Positions 16,201 through 24,127 of a stretch of DNA of 30,280 nt are shown here, piece after piece. This DNA is from JAEZDP01 sp044508265 (GTDB lineage Bacteria > Acidobacteriota > Vicinamibacteria > Vicinamibacterales > Vicinamibacteraceae): contig JBIQIB010000043.1 of the NCBI GenBank assembly GCA_044508265.1, forward strand, positions 1 through 30,280, written 5' to 3'. A program made the translations under genes and the position numbers. The first letter of the stretch is position 1, and each line of letters starts with the position of its first letter. The notes under the pieces are model-generated. The model ran no database searches and had not been told where the DNA came from. It worked only from the letters and a program-made list of their open reading frames with translations.

Positions 16201-16532
16201 ATCTGATTGGCGACCCGGTGCCGTCCAACCAGTCGATCGACAACTGGCTGAACCGCGACGCGTTCCGCTCGGCTCCCCTGGGGCAGTTCGGCAACGCGGG
16301 CGTGGGTGTGGCGACCGCGCCCGGCTACTGGAACGTGGACTTCTCGCTCAGCAAGCGGTTCTCCACGTTCGGCCGCCAGTACTTCCTGCTGCGCGGTGAG
16401 GCGTACAACCTCTTGAACCACCCGAACTTCGGGCCGCCGGATCGCAACATCCAGAGCCAGAACTTCGGCACGATCACGAGCGTCGTCAACCCGCCGCGCG
16501 AGATCCAGCTGGTCCTGAAGTACTTCTTCTAA
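13281..16532 (+). CDS. Oar-like TonB-dependent outer-membrane receptor
   Basis: A 1083-residue outer-membrane protein. Residues 1-28 are a signal peptide ending VLAQ. Residues 32-115 are a carboxypeptidase-regulatory-like domain (GVTTEAGAYTITGLPVGNY). A plug domain follows (about 118-245, with VNGQREQANNFTIDGID), then a large beta-barrel ending in aromatic REIQLVLKYFF as expected for outer-membrane insertion. This architecture is common and expanded in Acidobacteriota; these receptors import large substrates, including glycans, using TonB energy. AGGGGG lies four bases before ATG 13281. It has its own promoter and a strong terminator, so it is a separate unit next to the sugar operon. No SusD partner is present. 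Substrate unknown. Confidence 0.93.
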   Translation: MVRQVVAATGRWLAVLMLCLVPGTVLAQVGLSTMTGIALDEQNAAVPGVTVTATNTATNVPYTGVTTEAGAYTITGLPVGNYTVRFELSGFRAVQTTVNLAAGQTARVDARMEVGELSESVEVTATSAVLQTENAVVGATFQQEQVEKLPLQGRNVSATTLYTAGVTVPSPGNLNSLKGQGARPYVNGQREQANNFTIDGIDSNDPTDNLIAYQPSPDAVEQVSVETNNYSPEMGNVAGASVNMVIKSGTNDIRGNAFYYWRDNEFAATPWATNRAGGQKAELSRKVFGGTLGGPIIRGKLFWFGDYSGGRHKVPPADSFATVMPDAWRNGDLSSLLPAIQLRDPVTGENFPNNQIPVDRFSPFAKALLANEALYPRANVNRPMSDFRQNYIGKSASSEETNQFDIKVDWNASASDKLYVRYSRQAHESRTESTAMPLQFGSLGDNPFWSVGANWNRVFGKNVVNDVLVGYNANQFNSTPLDLRGLGMLNNQLGIGGSQPIAGLTEVRIGNNISNIGTTGGASNMNNGIFQLMERLTWLKGRHTLKFGASWNHYIAERYYAGNNGVLGYIGYGGSYTRAAAADFLLDFVSSKGRGSLSDPWTHYQDRFAFYAGDDFKVTNNLTLNLALRWGTTTPFVEKDDRQSNFSLVDLTQQFAGRDGNSRALYDPYYNGWEPRLGFAYRKGDKWVFRGGYGITQYQEGTGANLRLPLNPPFFFESQTEWAYSAADPTNAGTIATGFEGLQALDGISGQLRVWDPKLRPQFTQQYNVFVEYLLGPRSSINVGYVGNRSKYLVAPIEGNQPLPGEGDPSTWAPLQERRPLYKYNPLVTNIATTSPAARSDYNALQATFKQRLWNGLDFVANYTLGKAMSNNLGYYGTGGVASEGAYPVNSRDIDMNYGRAFFDARHIVSVAGSYAIPVGAERQFGSDMNRALDALVGGWDVSFAVTAHTGYPITVQDSSNPSLQITRSTQWPDLIGDPVPSNQSIDNWLNRDAFRSAPLGQFGNAGVGVATAPGYWNVDFSLSKRFSTFGRQYFLLRGEAYNLLNHPNFGPPDRNIQSQNFGTITSVVNPPREIQLVLKYFF

Positions 16533-16557
16533 TCCGGCCCCACCGGCCCGGACTCCG

Positions 16558-16592
16558 GCGGCCGGCGCCTCCCACCAGGGGGCGCCGGCCGT
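16558..16592 (+). terminator. Rho-independent terminator of the receptor gene
   Basis: GGCCGGCGCC at 16560-16569 pairs perfectly with GGCGCCGGCC at 16581-16590 across an 11-base loop, followed within ten bases by CTTTCTGTT. It lies 25 bases after the receptor stop codon. The long GC stem makes it the clearest terminator in the window. Confidence 0.75.
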
Positions 16593-16628
16593 CGCGCTTT
16601 CTGTTGCCGCCAGCCCAGCCGGCGCCGC

Positions 16629-16634
16629 TATACT
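16629..16634 (+). promoter_or_regulatory. Candidate -10 box upstream of gdhA
   Basis: TATACT at 16629-16634 follows TTGCCG at 16604-16609 with a 19-bp spacer, leaving a leader of about 100 bases before GTG 16741. The -10 matches well; the -35 and spacing are weak. Confidence 0.45.
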
Positions 16635-16740
16635 GTGCGGGTCGGTCCTGCGCGCCGCGCGTGCGCAGTCCCATCCCAATCACTTCGACCTGACGGCCGG
16701 CCGCATCCCCCGTGATGCCGGCGCGGCCAGGTGCTTGTTC

Positions 16741-18093
16741 GTGCCTGCACAACACATCGATGAACGCCTTCACGACGTCTACGACGACGTCGTCCGCCGC
16801 AATCCCGGAGAGCCCGAGTTCCACCAGGCCGTGATCGAGGTCCTCAGCTCTCTCGGGCCGGTCATCACGAAGCATCCCGAGCTCAGCGAGCACAAGGTCC
16901 TGCAGCGCATCTGCGAGCCCGAGCGCCAGATCATCTTCAGGGTGCCCTGGCACGACGACAGGGGCACGGTGCACATCAACCGCGGCTTCCGCGTCGAGTA
17001 CAACAGTGCACTCGGCCCGTTCAAGGGTGGGCTGCGCTTCCATCCGTCGGTCAACCTGGGCGTGGTGAAGTTCCTCGGCTTCGAGCAGACGTTCAAGAAC
17101 GCGCTCACGGGGATGCCGATCGGCGGGGCGAAGGGCGGCGCCGACTTCGACCCGAAGGGACGCACCGACGGCGAGGTCATGCGCTTCTGCCAGAGCCTCA
17201 TGACCGAGCTGTATCGCCACCTTGGCGAGTACACGGACGTGCCTGCGGGCGACATCGGCGTCGGCGGGCGCGAGATCGGCTTCCTGTTCGGCCAGTACAA
17301 GCGCATCACCAACCGGTACGAGTCGGGCGTGCTGACGGGGAAGGGGCTCGACTACGGCGGCGCGCTCGTCCGGCGTGAGGCGACCGGCTACGGGCTCGTG
17401 TACTTCGTGAACGAGATGCTGAAGGCCCGCGGCGAGACGCTCGACGGCCGCACGTGCGTGGTCTCGGGCTCGGGCAACGTCGCCATCTACACGATGGAGA
17501 AGGCCACGAGCCTCGGGGCGCGGGTGATTGCCTGCTCCGACTCGTCGGGGTTCGTGACAGACGAGGAGGGCATCGACCTCGAGCGCGTCAAGCAGATCAA
17601 GGAAGTCGAGCGCGGCCGCCTGAGCCGGTACGTCGAGGACGGGCACCGGGGCCGTTACATCGCCGGCGGCAACATCTGGACCGTGCCGTGCGACATCGCG
17701 CTGCCCTGCGCGACGCAGAACGAGCTGAACGGGCGTGACGCGAAGCTGCTGCTCAACAACGGCTGCACGCTCGTGGCCGAGGGCGCGAACATGCCAGTGA
17801 CGCCCGAGGCGATCAAGCTGTTCCAGGAGGCCGGCGTAGCGTTCGGGCCCGGCAAGGCCGCCAATGCAGGCGGCGTCGCGACCTCCGCCCTGGAGATGCA
17901 GCAGAACGCCAGCCGCGACGCGTGGTCGTTCGAGTACACCGAGCAGCGCCTCGCCGAGATCATGGTCGGCATCCACGAGTCGTGCTACACGACGGCCGAC
18001 GAGTTCGGCACCCCGGGCAACTACGTCAACGGGGCGAACATCGCCGGCTTCCTGCGCGTCGCGCGCTCCATGCTGGCGCTGGGACTCGTGTAG
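16741..18093 (+). CDS. gdhA: NADP-specific glutamate dehydrogenase
   Basis: A 450-residue enzyme converting 2-oxoglutarate and ammonium to glutamate in the cytoplasm. It matches the hexameric bacterial GdhA throughout: PFKGGLRFHPSVN with K95, GGAKGGADFDPKG with K131, the catalytic D171 in PAGDIGVGGRE, the nucleotide-binding SGSGNVAIYTMEKA, and the C-terminal GPGKAANAGGVATS and NYVNGANIAGF stretches. Length is as in E. coli GdhA (447). GTG 16741 is preferred over TTG 16735 because AGGTG at 16729-16733 sits seven bases upstream of the GTG but only one base before the TTG. It is monocistronic, with a promoter-like TATACT upstream and a hairpin downstream. Confidence 0.96.
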   Translation: MPAQHIDERLHDVYDDVVRRNPGEPEFHQAVIEVLSSLGPVITKHPELSEHKVLQRICEPERQIIFRVPWHDDRGTVHINRGFRVEYNSALGPFKGGLRFHPSVNLGVVKFLGFEQTFKNALTGMPIGGAKGGADFDPKGRTDGEVMRFCQSLMTELYRHLGEYTDVPAGDIGVGGREIGFLFGQYKRITNRYESGVLTGKGLDYGGALVRREATGYGLVYFVNEMLKARGETLDGRTCVVSGSGNVAIYTMEKATSLGARVIACSDSSGFVTDEEGIDLERVKQIKEVERGRLSRYVEDGHRGRYIAGGNIWTVPCDIALPCATQNELNGRDAKLLLNNGCTLVAEGANMPVTPEAIKLFQEAGVAFGPGKAANAGGVATSALEMQQNASRDAWSFEYTEQRLAEIMVGIHESCYTTADEFGTPGNYVNGANIAGFLRVARSMLALGLV

Positions 18094-18100
18094 CTGCGCC

Positions 18101-18126
18101 GGAGGACGGCGCGCCGCGCGTCCTCC
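18101..18126 (+). terminator. Hairpin downstream of gdhA
   Basis: GGAGGACG (18101-18108) pairs with CGTCCTCC (18119-18126) across a ten-base GC loop, seven bases after the gdhA stop. No T-run follows. Its core resembles the GGACGG/CCGTCC hairpins near 18-38 and 874-894. Confidence 0.5.
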
Positions 18127-18157
18127 GTGCCGTCGCACGCGGTTCGTCCCAATCACT

Positions 18158-18194
18158 TGCCCGTCACATCTTGACTGTCAAGATATGACGGGCA
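18158..18194. promoter_or_regulatory. PadR operator palindrome over its promoter
   Basis: A 37-bp palindrome centred on T18176: left arm TGCCCGTCACATCTTGAC, right arm GTCAAGATATGACGGGCA, 17 of 18 pairs matching (C18167/A18185 is the mismatch). It covers TTGACT (18171-18176), a likely -35; TAGCCT at 18195-18200 would be the -10 with an 18-bp spacer, seven bases before ATG 18208. PadR proteins bind such dyads near their own genes, so autorepression of the padR-permease operon is likely. Confidence 0.75.
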
Positions 18195-18207
18195 TAGCCT
18201 CGTGCGC

Positions 18208-18549
18208 ATGGCGAACCCGCCGGGCAGCACCGACGTCATCCAGGGCACCCTCGACCTCCTGATCCTGAAGGCGCTGAGCCTGGAGCCGATGCATGGCTTC
18301 GGCATCGCACGCCGCATCGAGCAGACGTCGCGGGGGGTGTTCAAGGTCAACCCGGGCTCGCTCCTCACCGCGTTCCAGCGGCTCGAGCGCGCCGGCCACG
18401 TGGACGCCGAGTGGCGCCAGTCGGACAACGGGCGGCGCGCCCGCTACTACCGGCTGACGCGCACCGGGCGCCGGCAGCTGGAGATCGAGACGGCCGACTG
18501 GCAGCGCCGCGCGTCGGCCATCGCCAGACTGCTGAAGGCGGAGAGCTGA
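18208..18549 (+). CDS. PadR-family transcriptional regulator
   Basis: A 113-residue winged-helix regulator. VIQGTLDLLILKALSLEPMHGFGIARRI (11-38 overall) is the classic PadR start, followed by the recognition region SLLTAFQRLERAGHVDAEW and the wing NGRRARYYRLTRTGRRQL. It lacks a long C-terminal dimer helix, as in the short PadR subgroup next to ADOP permeases in Acidobacteriota. ATG 18208 is preferred over GTG 18202; either start would give a very short or no leader after the -10-like TAGCCT. The permease start follows its stop by one base, so it most likely controls that gene through the 37-bp palindrome just upstream. The effector is unknown. Confidence 0.92.
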   Translation: MANPPGSTDVIQGTLDLLILKALSLEPMHGFGIARRIEQTSRGVFKVNPGSLLTAFQRLERAGHVDAEWRQSDNGRRARYYRLTRTGRRQLEIETADWQRRASAIARLLKAES

Positions 18550-18550
18550 G

Positions 18551-21354
18551 ATGTCGCTCTGGCGCCACCTGTCGCACGGCATCGGTGTGCTCACGCGCCG
18601 CGCCGCCGCGGACCGCGATCTCGACGACGAGCTGCAGCACTACCTCGAGGAGGACGCCCGCGCCCGCATGGCCGACGGGATGTCGCCCGAGGACGCGCGC
18701 CGCACGGCGAGGACAGGCCTGGCGCACGGGTACGTCAGCGCCCGTGAACAGGTGCGCGCGGCCGGCTGGGAGCACGCCGTCACCGAGGTCCTCGCCGACG
18801 TCCGCCTCGCGCTGCGCATGCTCGCGCGGCAGCCCGTGCTCACCAGCGTCATCGTCCTGGTCATTGCCCTCGGCAGCGGCGCGGTGGCCACCATCTACAG
18901 CGCGATGAACGCGCTCGTGCTGCGTCCCGTCCCCGGCGTCGCCGCCCCGGACGGGCTCGTCGCGCTGCGGCCGATGCGCCGCGACGGCGAGGTGCTGCAG
19001 CAGACGTCCTTCAACCGCTATGCCGCGCTCCGCGAACACGCCACGACGTTCGACGGGATCGCCGTCTGGGGCCGTGTCAACCTGACGCTCTCCATGAGCG
19101 GCACACCTGGCGTCGCCGTCTTCGGCAACATGGTGAGCGCGGACTACTTCGACGTGCTCGGTGTGAAGCCCGCCGCGGGACGCCTGCTCGCGCGCGGCGA
19201 GGACACGTCGCCGGGGGCCAACGCGCTGCTCGTCGTCTCGCACGATTTCTGGCGGACACAGCTCCGCGCCGACGAGGCCGCGCTCGGCCGGACGGTCGTC
19301 GTCAACGGCCATCCCTTCACGCTCATCGGCGTCGCACCGCCAGGCTTTCACGGCGTGTTCACGGGCATGCGTGCCGATGCGTGGGTTCCCGTGTCGATGC
19401 AGCCGCAGTTGAGGCCGCGCTCCGGGCTTGACGCGTCGTGGCTGTGGATGTTCGGTCGCCCCCGCGCGGGGCAGGGCACTGGAGCCGTCGCCGGAGAGCT
19501 GTCGGCATTGACCGAGACGTGGGCACGCGACAACGGGGTGGCCGACGGTCCGGAGGCGGTTACGGCGATGCAGGTCGCCGCGTTCAGCGGCCTTCCCGGC
19601 GGCGAAGGGCGGATCGTGCTGGCGTTCACCGGCGCACTGCTCGGTGCCGCGTTGCTGGTGCTCGCGATTGCCGGTGTCAACGTCGCGACGATGCTGTCGG
19701 CGCGGTACGTCGCGCGGCAGCGCGAGATGGCCGTGCGCGCGGCACTCGGCGCCCGGCGCGGCAGGCTGCTCCGGCACCTGCTGACGGAGGTGCTCGTGCT
19801 CTTCCTCCTCGGCGCCGTCGGCGGCGTCGTCGTCGCGGCTGTCGCGACCGCGGCCCTCGAGCGACTGCCGCTGCCCACCACCAACGTCCGCCTGGCGCTC
19901 GAGTTGTCGCCCGACCTGCGCGTGCTCGCGTTCGCGCTTGCCGTGACCATGATCGGCGGCCTCGTGTGCGGGCTCGCGCCTGCGCTCCGTACTGCCCGGC
20001 GCGACATCGTCACGCCGCTGCGCGACGACTCGGCTCGCACGGGCACGCATCGCGGCGTCATGACCCACGCGCTGGTCGTCGGACAGCTTGCCCTCTCGCT
20101 GGTGCTGCTCGTGTGCGCGGGCCTGTTTCTGCGGGCGCTCGGTGCCGCAACGAGCGTCGATCCGGGGTTCGTCACGGCCGGCGTCGTCGCTGCGACACTC
20201 GAGCCCGAGGCGTGGGGGTACGACGAGCCTCGAGCCCGCGACTTCTACGAGCGCCTCGTCACGCGCCTCGAGGCGAGCGGCGGCACGTCCGCCGTGGCGC
20301 TCACCTCGCGCGTGCCCCTGATGATGAGCCGATCGGGCGACTACATCATCCTGCCGGACGATCGGCAGATGAGGATCGACTACGTGAGCATCGGGCCCGG
20401 CTACTTCGATGCGCTCCGGCTGCCCCTCGTCCGGGGCCGTGCGTTCGAGCGTACTGACGACGCGGCCGCCCCTCGTGTCGCGGTGATCAACGAAACGCTG
20501 GCGCGCCGCGGCTGGCCCGACGGTGACGCCCTCGGCAGCACCTTCCTGTTTCGCGGCCAGCCGACGACAGTCGTCGGCGTGGCCCGCGACGCGCGCTATG
20601 CGACGCTCGACGAGGACGTGCCAGGGTTCGTCTACCTGCCGCTCCGGCNNNNNNNNNNNNNNNNNNNNNNNNNNNNNNNNNNNNNNNNNNNNNNNNNNNN
20701 NNNNNNNNNNNNNNNNNNNNNNNNNNNNNNNNNNNNNNNNNNNNNNNNCGCTATGCGACGCTCGACGAGGACGTGCCAGGGTTCGTCTACCTGCCGCTCC
20801 GGCAGGTGTGGCATCCCACACAGACGCTGCTGGTCCGCTCGCAGCGCGGCGAGCCGGAGGTCATGCGCGAAGTGAGGGAGATGGTGCTGGCGCTCGATCC
20901 GGCGCTGCCGTCTCCGCCCGTCGCGACGCTGAAGGAGTACACCGACCTCGCCGTGCTGCCGCAGCGCGCGGGCGCGTTCGTCACGAGCGGCCTCGGGATC
21001 GCGGGCCTTCTGCTGGCGAGCATCGGCCTCTACGGCGTGATGGCGTTCGCGGTCGGCAGGCGCACGCGCGAGATCGGCATCCGCGTCGCGCTTGGGGCCA
21101 CGAGGGGGTCGGTGCTGCGGCTGATGCTCGGGCACGGCCTGCGCCTCGTGCTGATCGGGATCGCCTCGGGCCTGGTGCTCGCTGCCGTCGCCGGCCGCGC
21201 CATCGCGCCCTATCTCTTCGCCGTCAGCCCCGTCGATCCGTTAGCGTTCGTCGGGATGTCCGCCGTCCTTGGCGCCGTGGCGCTGGCGGCGTCGTACCTG
21301 CCGGCCAGGCGCGCCGCCGCGGCGAACCCGCTCGACGCACTCAGGGGTGAGTAG
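18551..21354 (+). CDS. ADOP-family MacB/FtsX-type permease, interrupted by a scaffold gap
   Basis: A large permease of the acidobacterial duplicated orphan permease type: an N-terminal cytoplasmic domain (DRDLDDELQHYLEEDARARM, 21-40), first membrane helix near 96-118, a periplasmic MacB-like core domain, first FtsX domain (about 354-475) with a central helix pair, a second periplasmic domain and a second FtsX domain (about 755-875) ending PARRAAAANPLDALRGE. No ATPase gene is adjacent, as usual for this family. The frame appears broken by 100 N at 20649-20748, but the 55 bp on both sides of the gap are identical. Collapsing the duplicate joins 18551-20648 to 20804-21354 in one frame of 882 residues. 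The gene is therefore probably intact. Transport substrate is unknown. PadR lies one base upstream. Confidence 0.9.
20649..20748. other. Assembly gap (100 N) with duplicated 55-bp flanks
   Basis: Exactly 100 N separate two identical 55-bp sequences, 20594-20648 and 20749-20803. This is the signature of two contigs that overlap by one assembly k-mer and were joined with a default gap. No sequence is likely to be missing. Confidence 0.93.
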
Positions 21355-21366
21355 GCGCAGGCTGGA

Positions 21367-23280
21367 TCAGGAGGTCCGTCCGGAAGGCTCGTCGATCACC
21401 TGCCGCAACGTCCGCAGCAGCCGCTCGGCCGTGTACGGCTTCGGGACGAAGTGCGTCACCGACGCGCCCACGGCGCGTGCGTGCTCGCCGTCGGCGCCGA
21501 GGCCGCTCGAGCCGATCACGCGGACGTCGGGGTCGAGGGCCCGCATCGCGATGATCGCGCTGGGGCCGTCCATCACCGGCATGGTCATGTCGGTGATCAC
21601 CACGGGCGACTCGGCCATGTGACTGGCAAACAGCGCCACGATCTCCGCGCCGTTGGCGGCGGTCAGGACGCGATAGCCATAGTGCTCGAGCGTCCGCTGC
21701 GCCACCGTGCGGACGTGTTCCTCGTCGTCGGCAAGCAGCACGAGCTCCCCCTGTCCACGTGGCAGCGGTGCCTTCGTCGCCTCCGGCTGCTGCTTCGCGG
21801 ACGGCGTCGCCGGCAGGAAGATCTTGACCGCCGTGCCCCGCTCCAGCTCGCTGTAGACGTCCATCACCCCGCCGTGGCTGCGGACGATCGCCAGCGACGT
21901 CGGGAGGCCCAGGCCGCTGCCGAGGCCTGCGGCCTTGGTCGTGAAGAATGGCTCGAACAGCCGCTCGCGTACGGCCTCGGTCATCCCCGCGCCGGTGTCT
22001 TCCACCTGAAGGTACACGTAGGGGCCTGGCGTCGTGCCGGGGTGCTGTTCCACGTAGAGATCGTCGAGCATGCGGTTGCCTGCGGTGATCGTGAGCACGC
22101 CACCCTTCGGCATCGCGTCGCGCGCGTTGACGCAGAGGTTCATCAGCACCTGATGCAGCTGCGTCCGATCGCCGTGGACGTCCCACACCGCGTCGGCCAC
22201 GTCCATCCTGACGGCAATCGACTTCGGGAAGGTCTCGAGCAGCAGCCGCCGCACGTCGTCCACGAGGCGTGCGACGGCCACGGGCACACGCTCGCCCTCG
22301 ACGCCGCGCGCAAATGACAGCACCTGCGCGACGAGGTCGGCGCCCCGGCGGGCGCTGCGATGGATCGTGTCGATGAGGTCGCGTGCCATGGGGTCCGTCG
22401 AGACCTCTCGGAGCACGTCGAGTGAGAGGAGGATGGGCGCCAGGACGTTGTTCAGGTCGTGCGCCATCCCGCCGGCGAGCGTGCCGATGCTTTCCAGCCG
22501 CTGCGCCCGCAGCGCCTGCGACTCGAGACGCTTCCTCTCGGAGACGTCGCTCAGCCCTCCCATCACCCGCAGGGGCCGACCGTCGTCGGCGCGCAGGATC
22601 CTCGCGCGATCGTAGACGTGCGCATACGAGCCGTCGGCGCGACGGAAACGATACTCGTCGGCCCACGCGGCATCGCCATGGGCCAGCGAGCGCGACAGGC
22701 CTGCCGAGACGCGTGAGGCATCGTCGGGATGGACGTGCGCCTGACGGAACGCCATCGTGGCGTCGATCGTGTCGCGCCGATAGCCGAGCACCGTCTCGAC
22801 CCCTTCGTTCCAGATGAGGGAGTCGTCGGCGACGTTCCACTCCCACACCACGTCCGACGTGGTGGTGCTGAGCACGCGCAGGCGCTCTTCGCTCGCGCGC
22901 AGCGTCAACTCCTTCGTCTTGCGTGCGGTGATGTCGCGAAAGTAGACGGCGAGGCCGGCGTCCGAGGGGTGCGCCGTGGACTCGATCCAGGTGTCGAATG
23001 GCTCGAAGTACGTCTCGATGCTCGTCGCACGGCCTTCGTCGAGCGCGTGCTCGAATTCCTGTCGCACGCCATGCGCAACGGCTTCTGGAAACTCGTCCCA
23101 CACGCGACGCCCGAGCAGCGCCTCACGCGGCCTGTGCAGCACCGCTTCGGCGGCGGCATTGACGTAGCGGAGCTTCCAGTCGTGATCGATGAGGCAGAAC
23201 CCGTCGGGCATCCGCTCGAGCGCGTCGTGAAGGCTGTCTCGGAGATCCGACGGACCGGAGCGTGATGGTGGCGTCGCCAT
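21367..23280 (-). CDS. Hybrid sensor histidine kinase (PAS-PAS-kinase-receiver)
   Basis: A 637-residue cytoplasmic sensor. PAS 1 at about 13-118 (ALERMPDGFCLIDHDWKLRY), PAS/PAC 2 at about 128-250 (VHPDDASR, RFRRADGSYAHVYD), a dimerisation helix with phospho-acceptor H274 in GGMAHDLNNVL, an ATPase domain at about 345-492 (N-box LHQVLMNLCVNARDAM, G1 VEDTGAGM, G2 GSGLGLP) and a C-terminal receiver at 512-630 with D564 (VITDMTMPVMDG) and K614 (PKPY). No membrane helix is seen. ATG 23280 is preferred because the longer frame from 23487 would run into the methyltransferase gene; no Shine-Dalgarno precedes it. TATACT at 23347-23342 on its strand may be its -10. No separate response regulator with an output domain is adjacent, so the target is unknown. 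Confidence 0.9.
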   Translation of the reverse strand: MATPPSRSGPSDLRDSLHDALERMPDGFCLIDHDWKLRYVNAAAEAVLHRPREALLGRRVWDEFPEAVAHGVRQEFEHALDEGRATSIETYFEPFDTWIESTAHPSDAGLAVYFRDITARKTKELTLRASEERLRVLSTTTSDVVWEWNVADDSLIWNEGVETVLGYRRDTIDATMAFRQAHVHPDDASRVSAGLSRSLAHGDAAWADEYRFRRADGSYAHVYDRARILRADDGRPLRVMGGLSDVSERKRLESQALRAQRLESIGTLAGGMAHDLNNVLAPILLSLDVLREVSTDPMARDLIDTIHRSARRGADLVAQVLSFARGVEGERVPVAVARLVDDVRRLLLETFPKSIAVRMDVADAVWDVHGDRTQLHQVLMNLCVNARDAMPKGGVLTITAGNRMLDDLYVEQHPGTTPGPYVYLQVEDTGAGMTEAVRERLFEPFFTTKAAGLGSGLGLPTSLAIVRSHGGVMDVYSELERGTAVKIFLPATPSAKQQPEATKAPLPRGQGELVLLADDEEHVRTVAQRTLEHYGYRVLTAANGAEIVALFASHMAESPVVITDMTMPVMDGPSAIIAMRALDPDVRVIGSSGLGADGEHARAVGASVTHFVPKPYTAERLLRTLRQVIDEPSGRTS

Positions 23281-23341
23281 CGGAAGGAACAGGGCAGGAC
23301 GTGCGGACGCACCGATCGCACATCGATGCGAATCGCCTCGC

Positions 23342-23347
23342 AGTATA
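23342..23347 (-). promoter_or_regulatory. Candidate -10 box of the histidine kinase gene
   Basis: On the minus strand TATACT occupies 23347-23342, about 60 bases before ATG 23280, in the 92-bp gap behind the methyltransferase gene. No good -35 is seen. Confidence 0.4.
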
Positions 23348-23372
23348 TTCCGCACCTGCGACGTTCCCCGAC

Positions 23373-24113
23373 TCAGCCGATGCGCGATGCGATGAACACC
23401 TCGACAGTCGTCTGCTCGTCGTCGGTCAGCGTGACGACCTCCGCGCGCGGCGCTGCGAAGCCGGCGCGCTTCAAACGGTCGAGCCACTCTCCGCGTGGAA
23501 AGAGGCCTTCCTCATGGCGGTCGTGCTCGGCGCGCACGGAGCCGTCGGCATCGCGCAGCAGCAGCGCGTACTCGGCCACGTACGTCGTGTCGGCCGGGTC
23601 GGGATCCCAGCACCACTCGAGGTAGCGCAGCCCGCGCCCGCTCTCGTCGTCGCGACCGCCATGGCTGCTCGCCGGCTCGAACGTCTCGCGCACGAAGTCG
23701 GGAACGAACAGCGCGACACCACCCGGCCTGCAGTGCACGAACGCGGTGTCGAGCGCGCGCTGCAGGTCGTCACCGGTGGTCATGTAGCAGATGGCGTCGT
23801 GCACGAAGACGGCGTCGAACGTGCGGTCCAGCCGGACGGTCCGCATGTCGCCGCCGACGTGCTCGCAGTCCGGGTTCAGCGCCGCGCTCACCCTGCGCAT
23901 GCCTGCCGCCGGCTCGACGAGGGTCATCGGCGCCAGCCGCTTCAGGTGCGACGCGTTGTTCCCGCCGCCGCTGCCGAGCTCCAGCAGGGACGTCAGGGGA
24001 CGTAGGCTCGACTCGGCCAGCAAGCGCCCATAGATCCCGGCCTCTTCTTCGTACTCATCCGGCGCCGAGAGCAGTGGCCACCACTCGGCGAGCTCGTCGT
24101 ACATCAGGGGCAT
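23373..24113 (-). CDS. Class I SAM-dependent methyltransferase
   Basis: A 246-residue enzyme. Motif I is LLELGSGGGNNASHLK (43-58), followed by an acidic TLVEPAAGM (64-72), motif GGDMRTVRL (87-95), FDAVFVHDAICYM (99-111) and the post-motif RPGGVALFVPDF. These give a normal SAM-binding fold; the acceptor cannot be inferred. The C-terminal half (WCWDPDPADTTYVAEY onward) matches small-molecule methyltransferases that often carry no specific annotation. The start at 24113 (MPLMYDELAEWW) is typical; a second ATG three codons later is possible. It lies 14 bases after the diheme cytochrome stop on the same strand, so it is probably the third gene of that operon, although no functional link is clear. 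Confidence 0.85.
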   Translation of the reverse strand: MPLMYDELAEWWPLLSAPDEYEEEAGIYGRLLAESSLRPLTSLLELGSGGGNNASHLKRLAPMTLVEPAAGMRRVSAALNPDCEHVGGDMRTVRLDRTFDAVFVHDAICYMTTGDDLQRALDTAFVHCRPGGVALFVPDFVRETFEPASSHGGRDDESGRGLRYLEWCWDPDPADTTYVAEYALLLRDADGSVRAEHDRHEEGLFPRGEWLDRLKRAGFAAPRAEVVTLTDDEQTTVEVFIASRIG

Positions 24114-24127
24114 GACACAGCGTAGCG

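Noticed and set aside
13170..16679. 1169-codon minus-strand open frame opposite the receptor gene
   Set aside because: It reads as a low-complexity Arg/Val/His-rich protein with no family features. The plus strand encodes a complete TonB-dependent receptor with promoter, ribosome site and terminator.
20523..21350. Second plus-strand frame through the N gap
   Set aside because: It arises because the gap plus the duplicated 55 bp shift the frame by two; collapsing the duplicate restores one permease frame.
21341..23101. Second minus-strand frame overlapping the histidine kinase
   Set aside because: It is Arg-rich with no kinase motif; the other frame carries PAS, H-box, N-box and receiver motifs in order.
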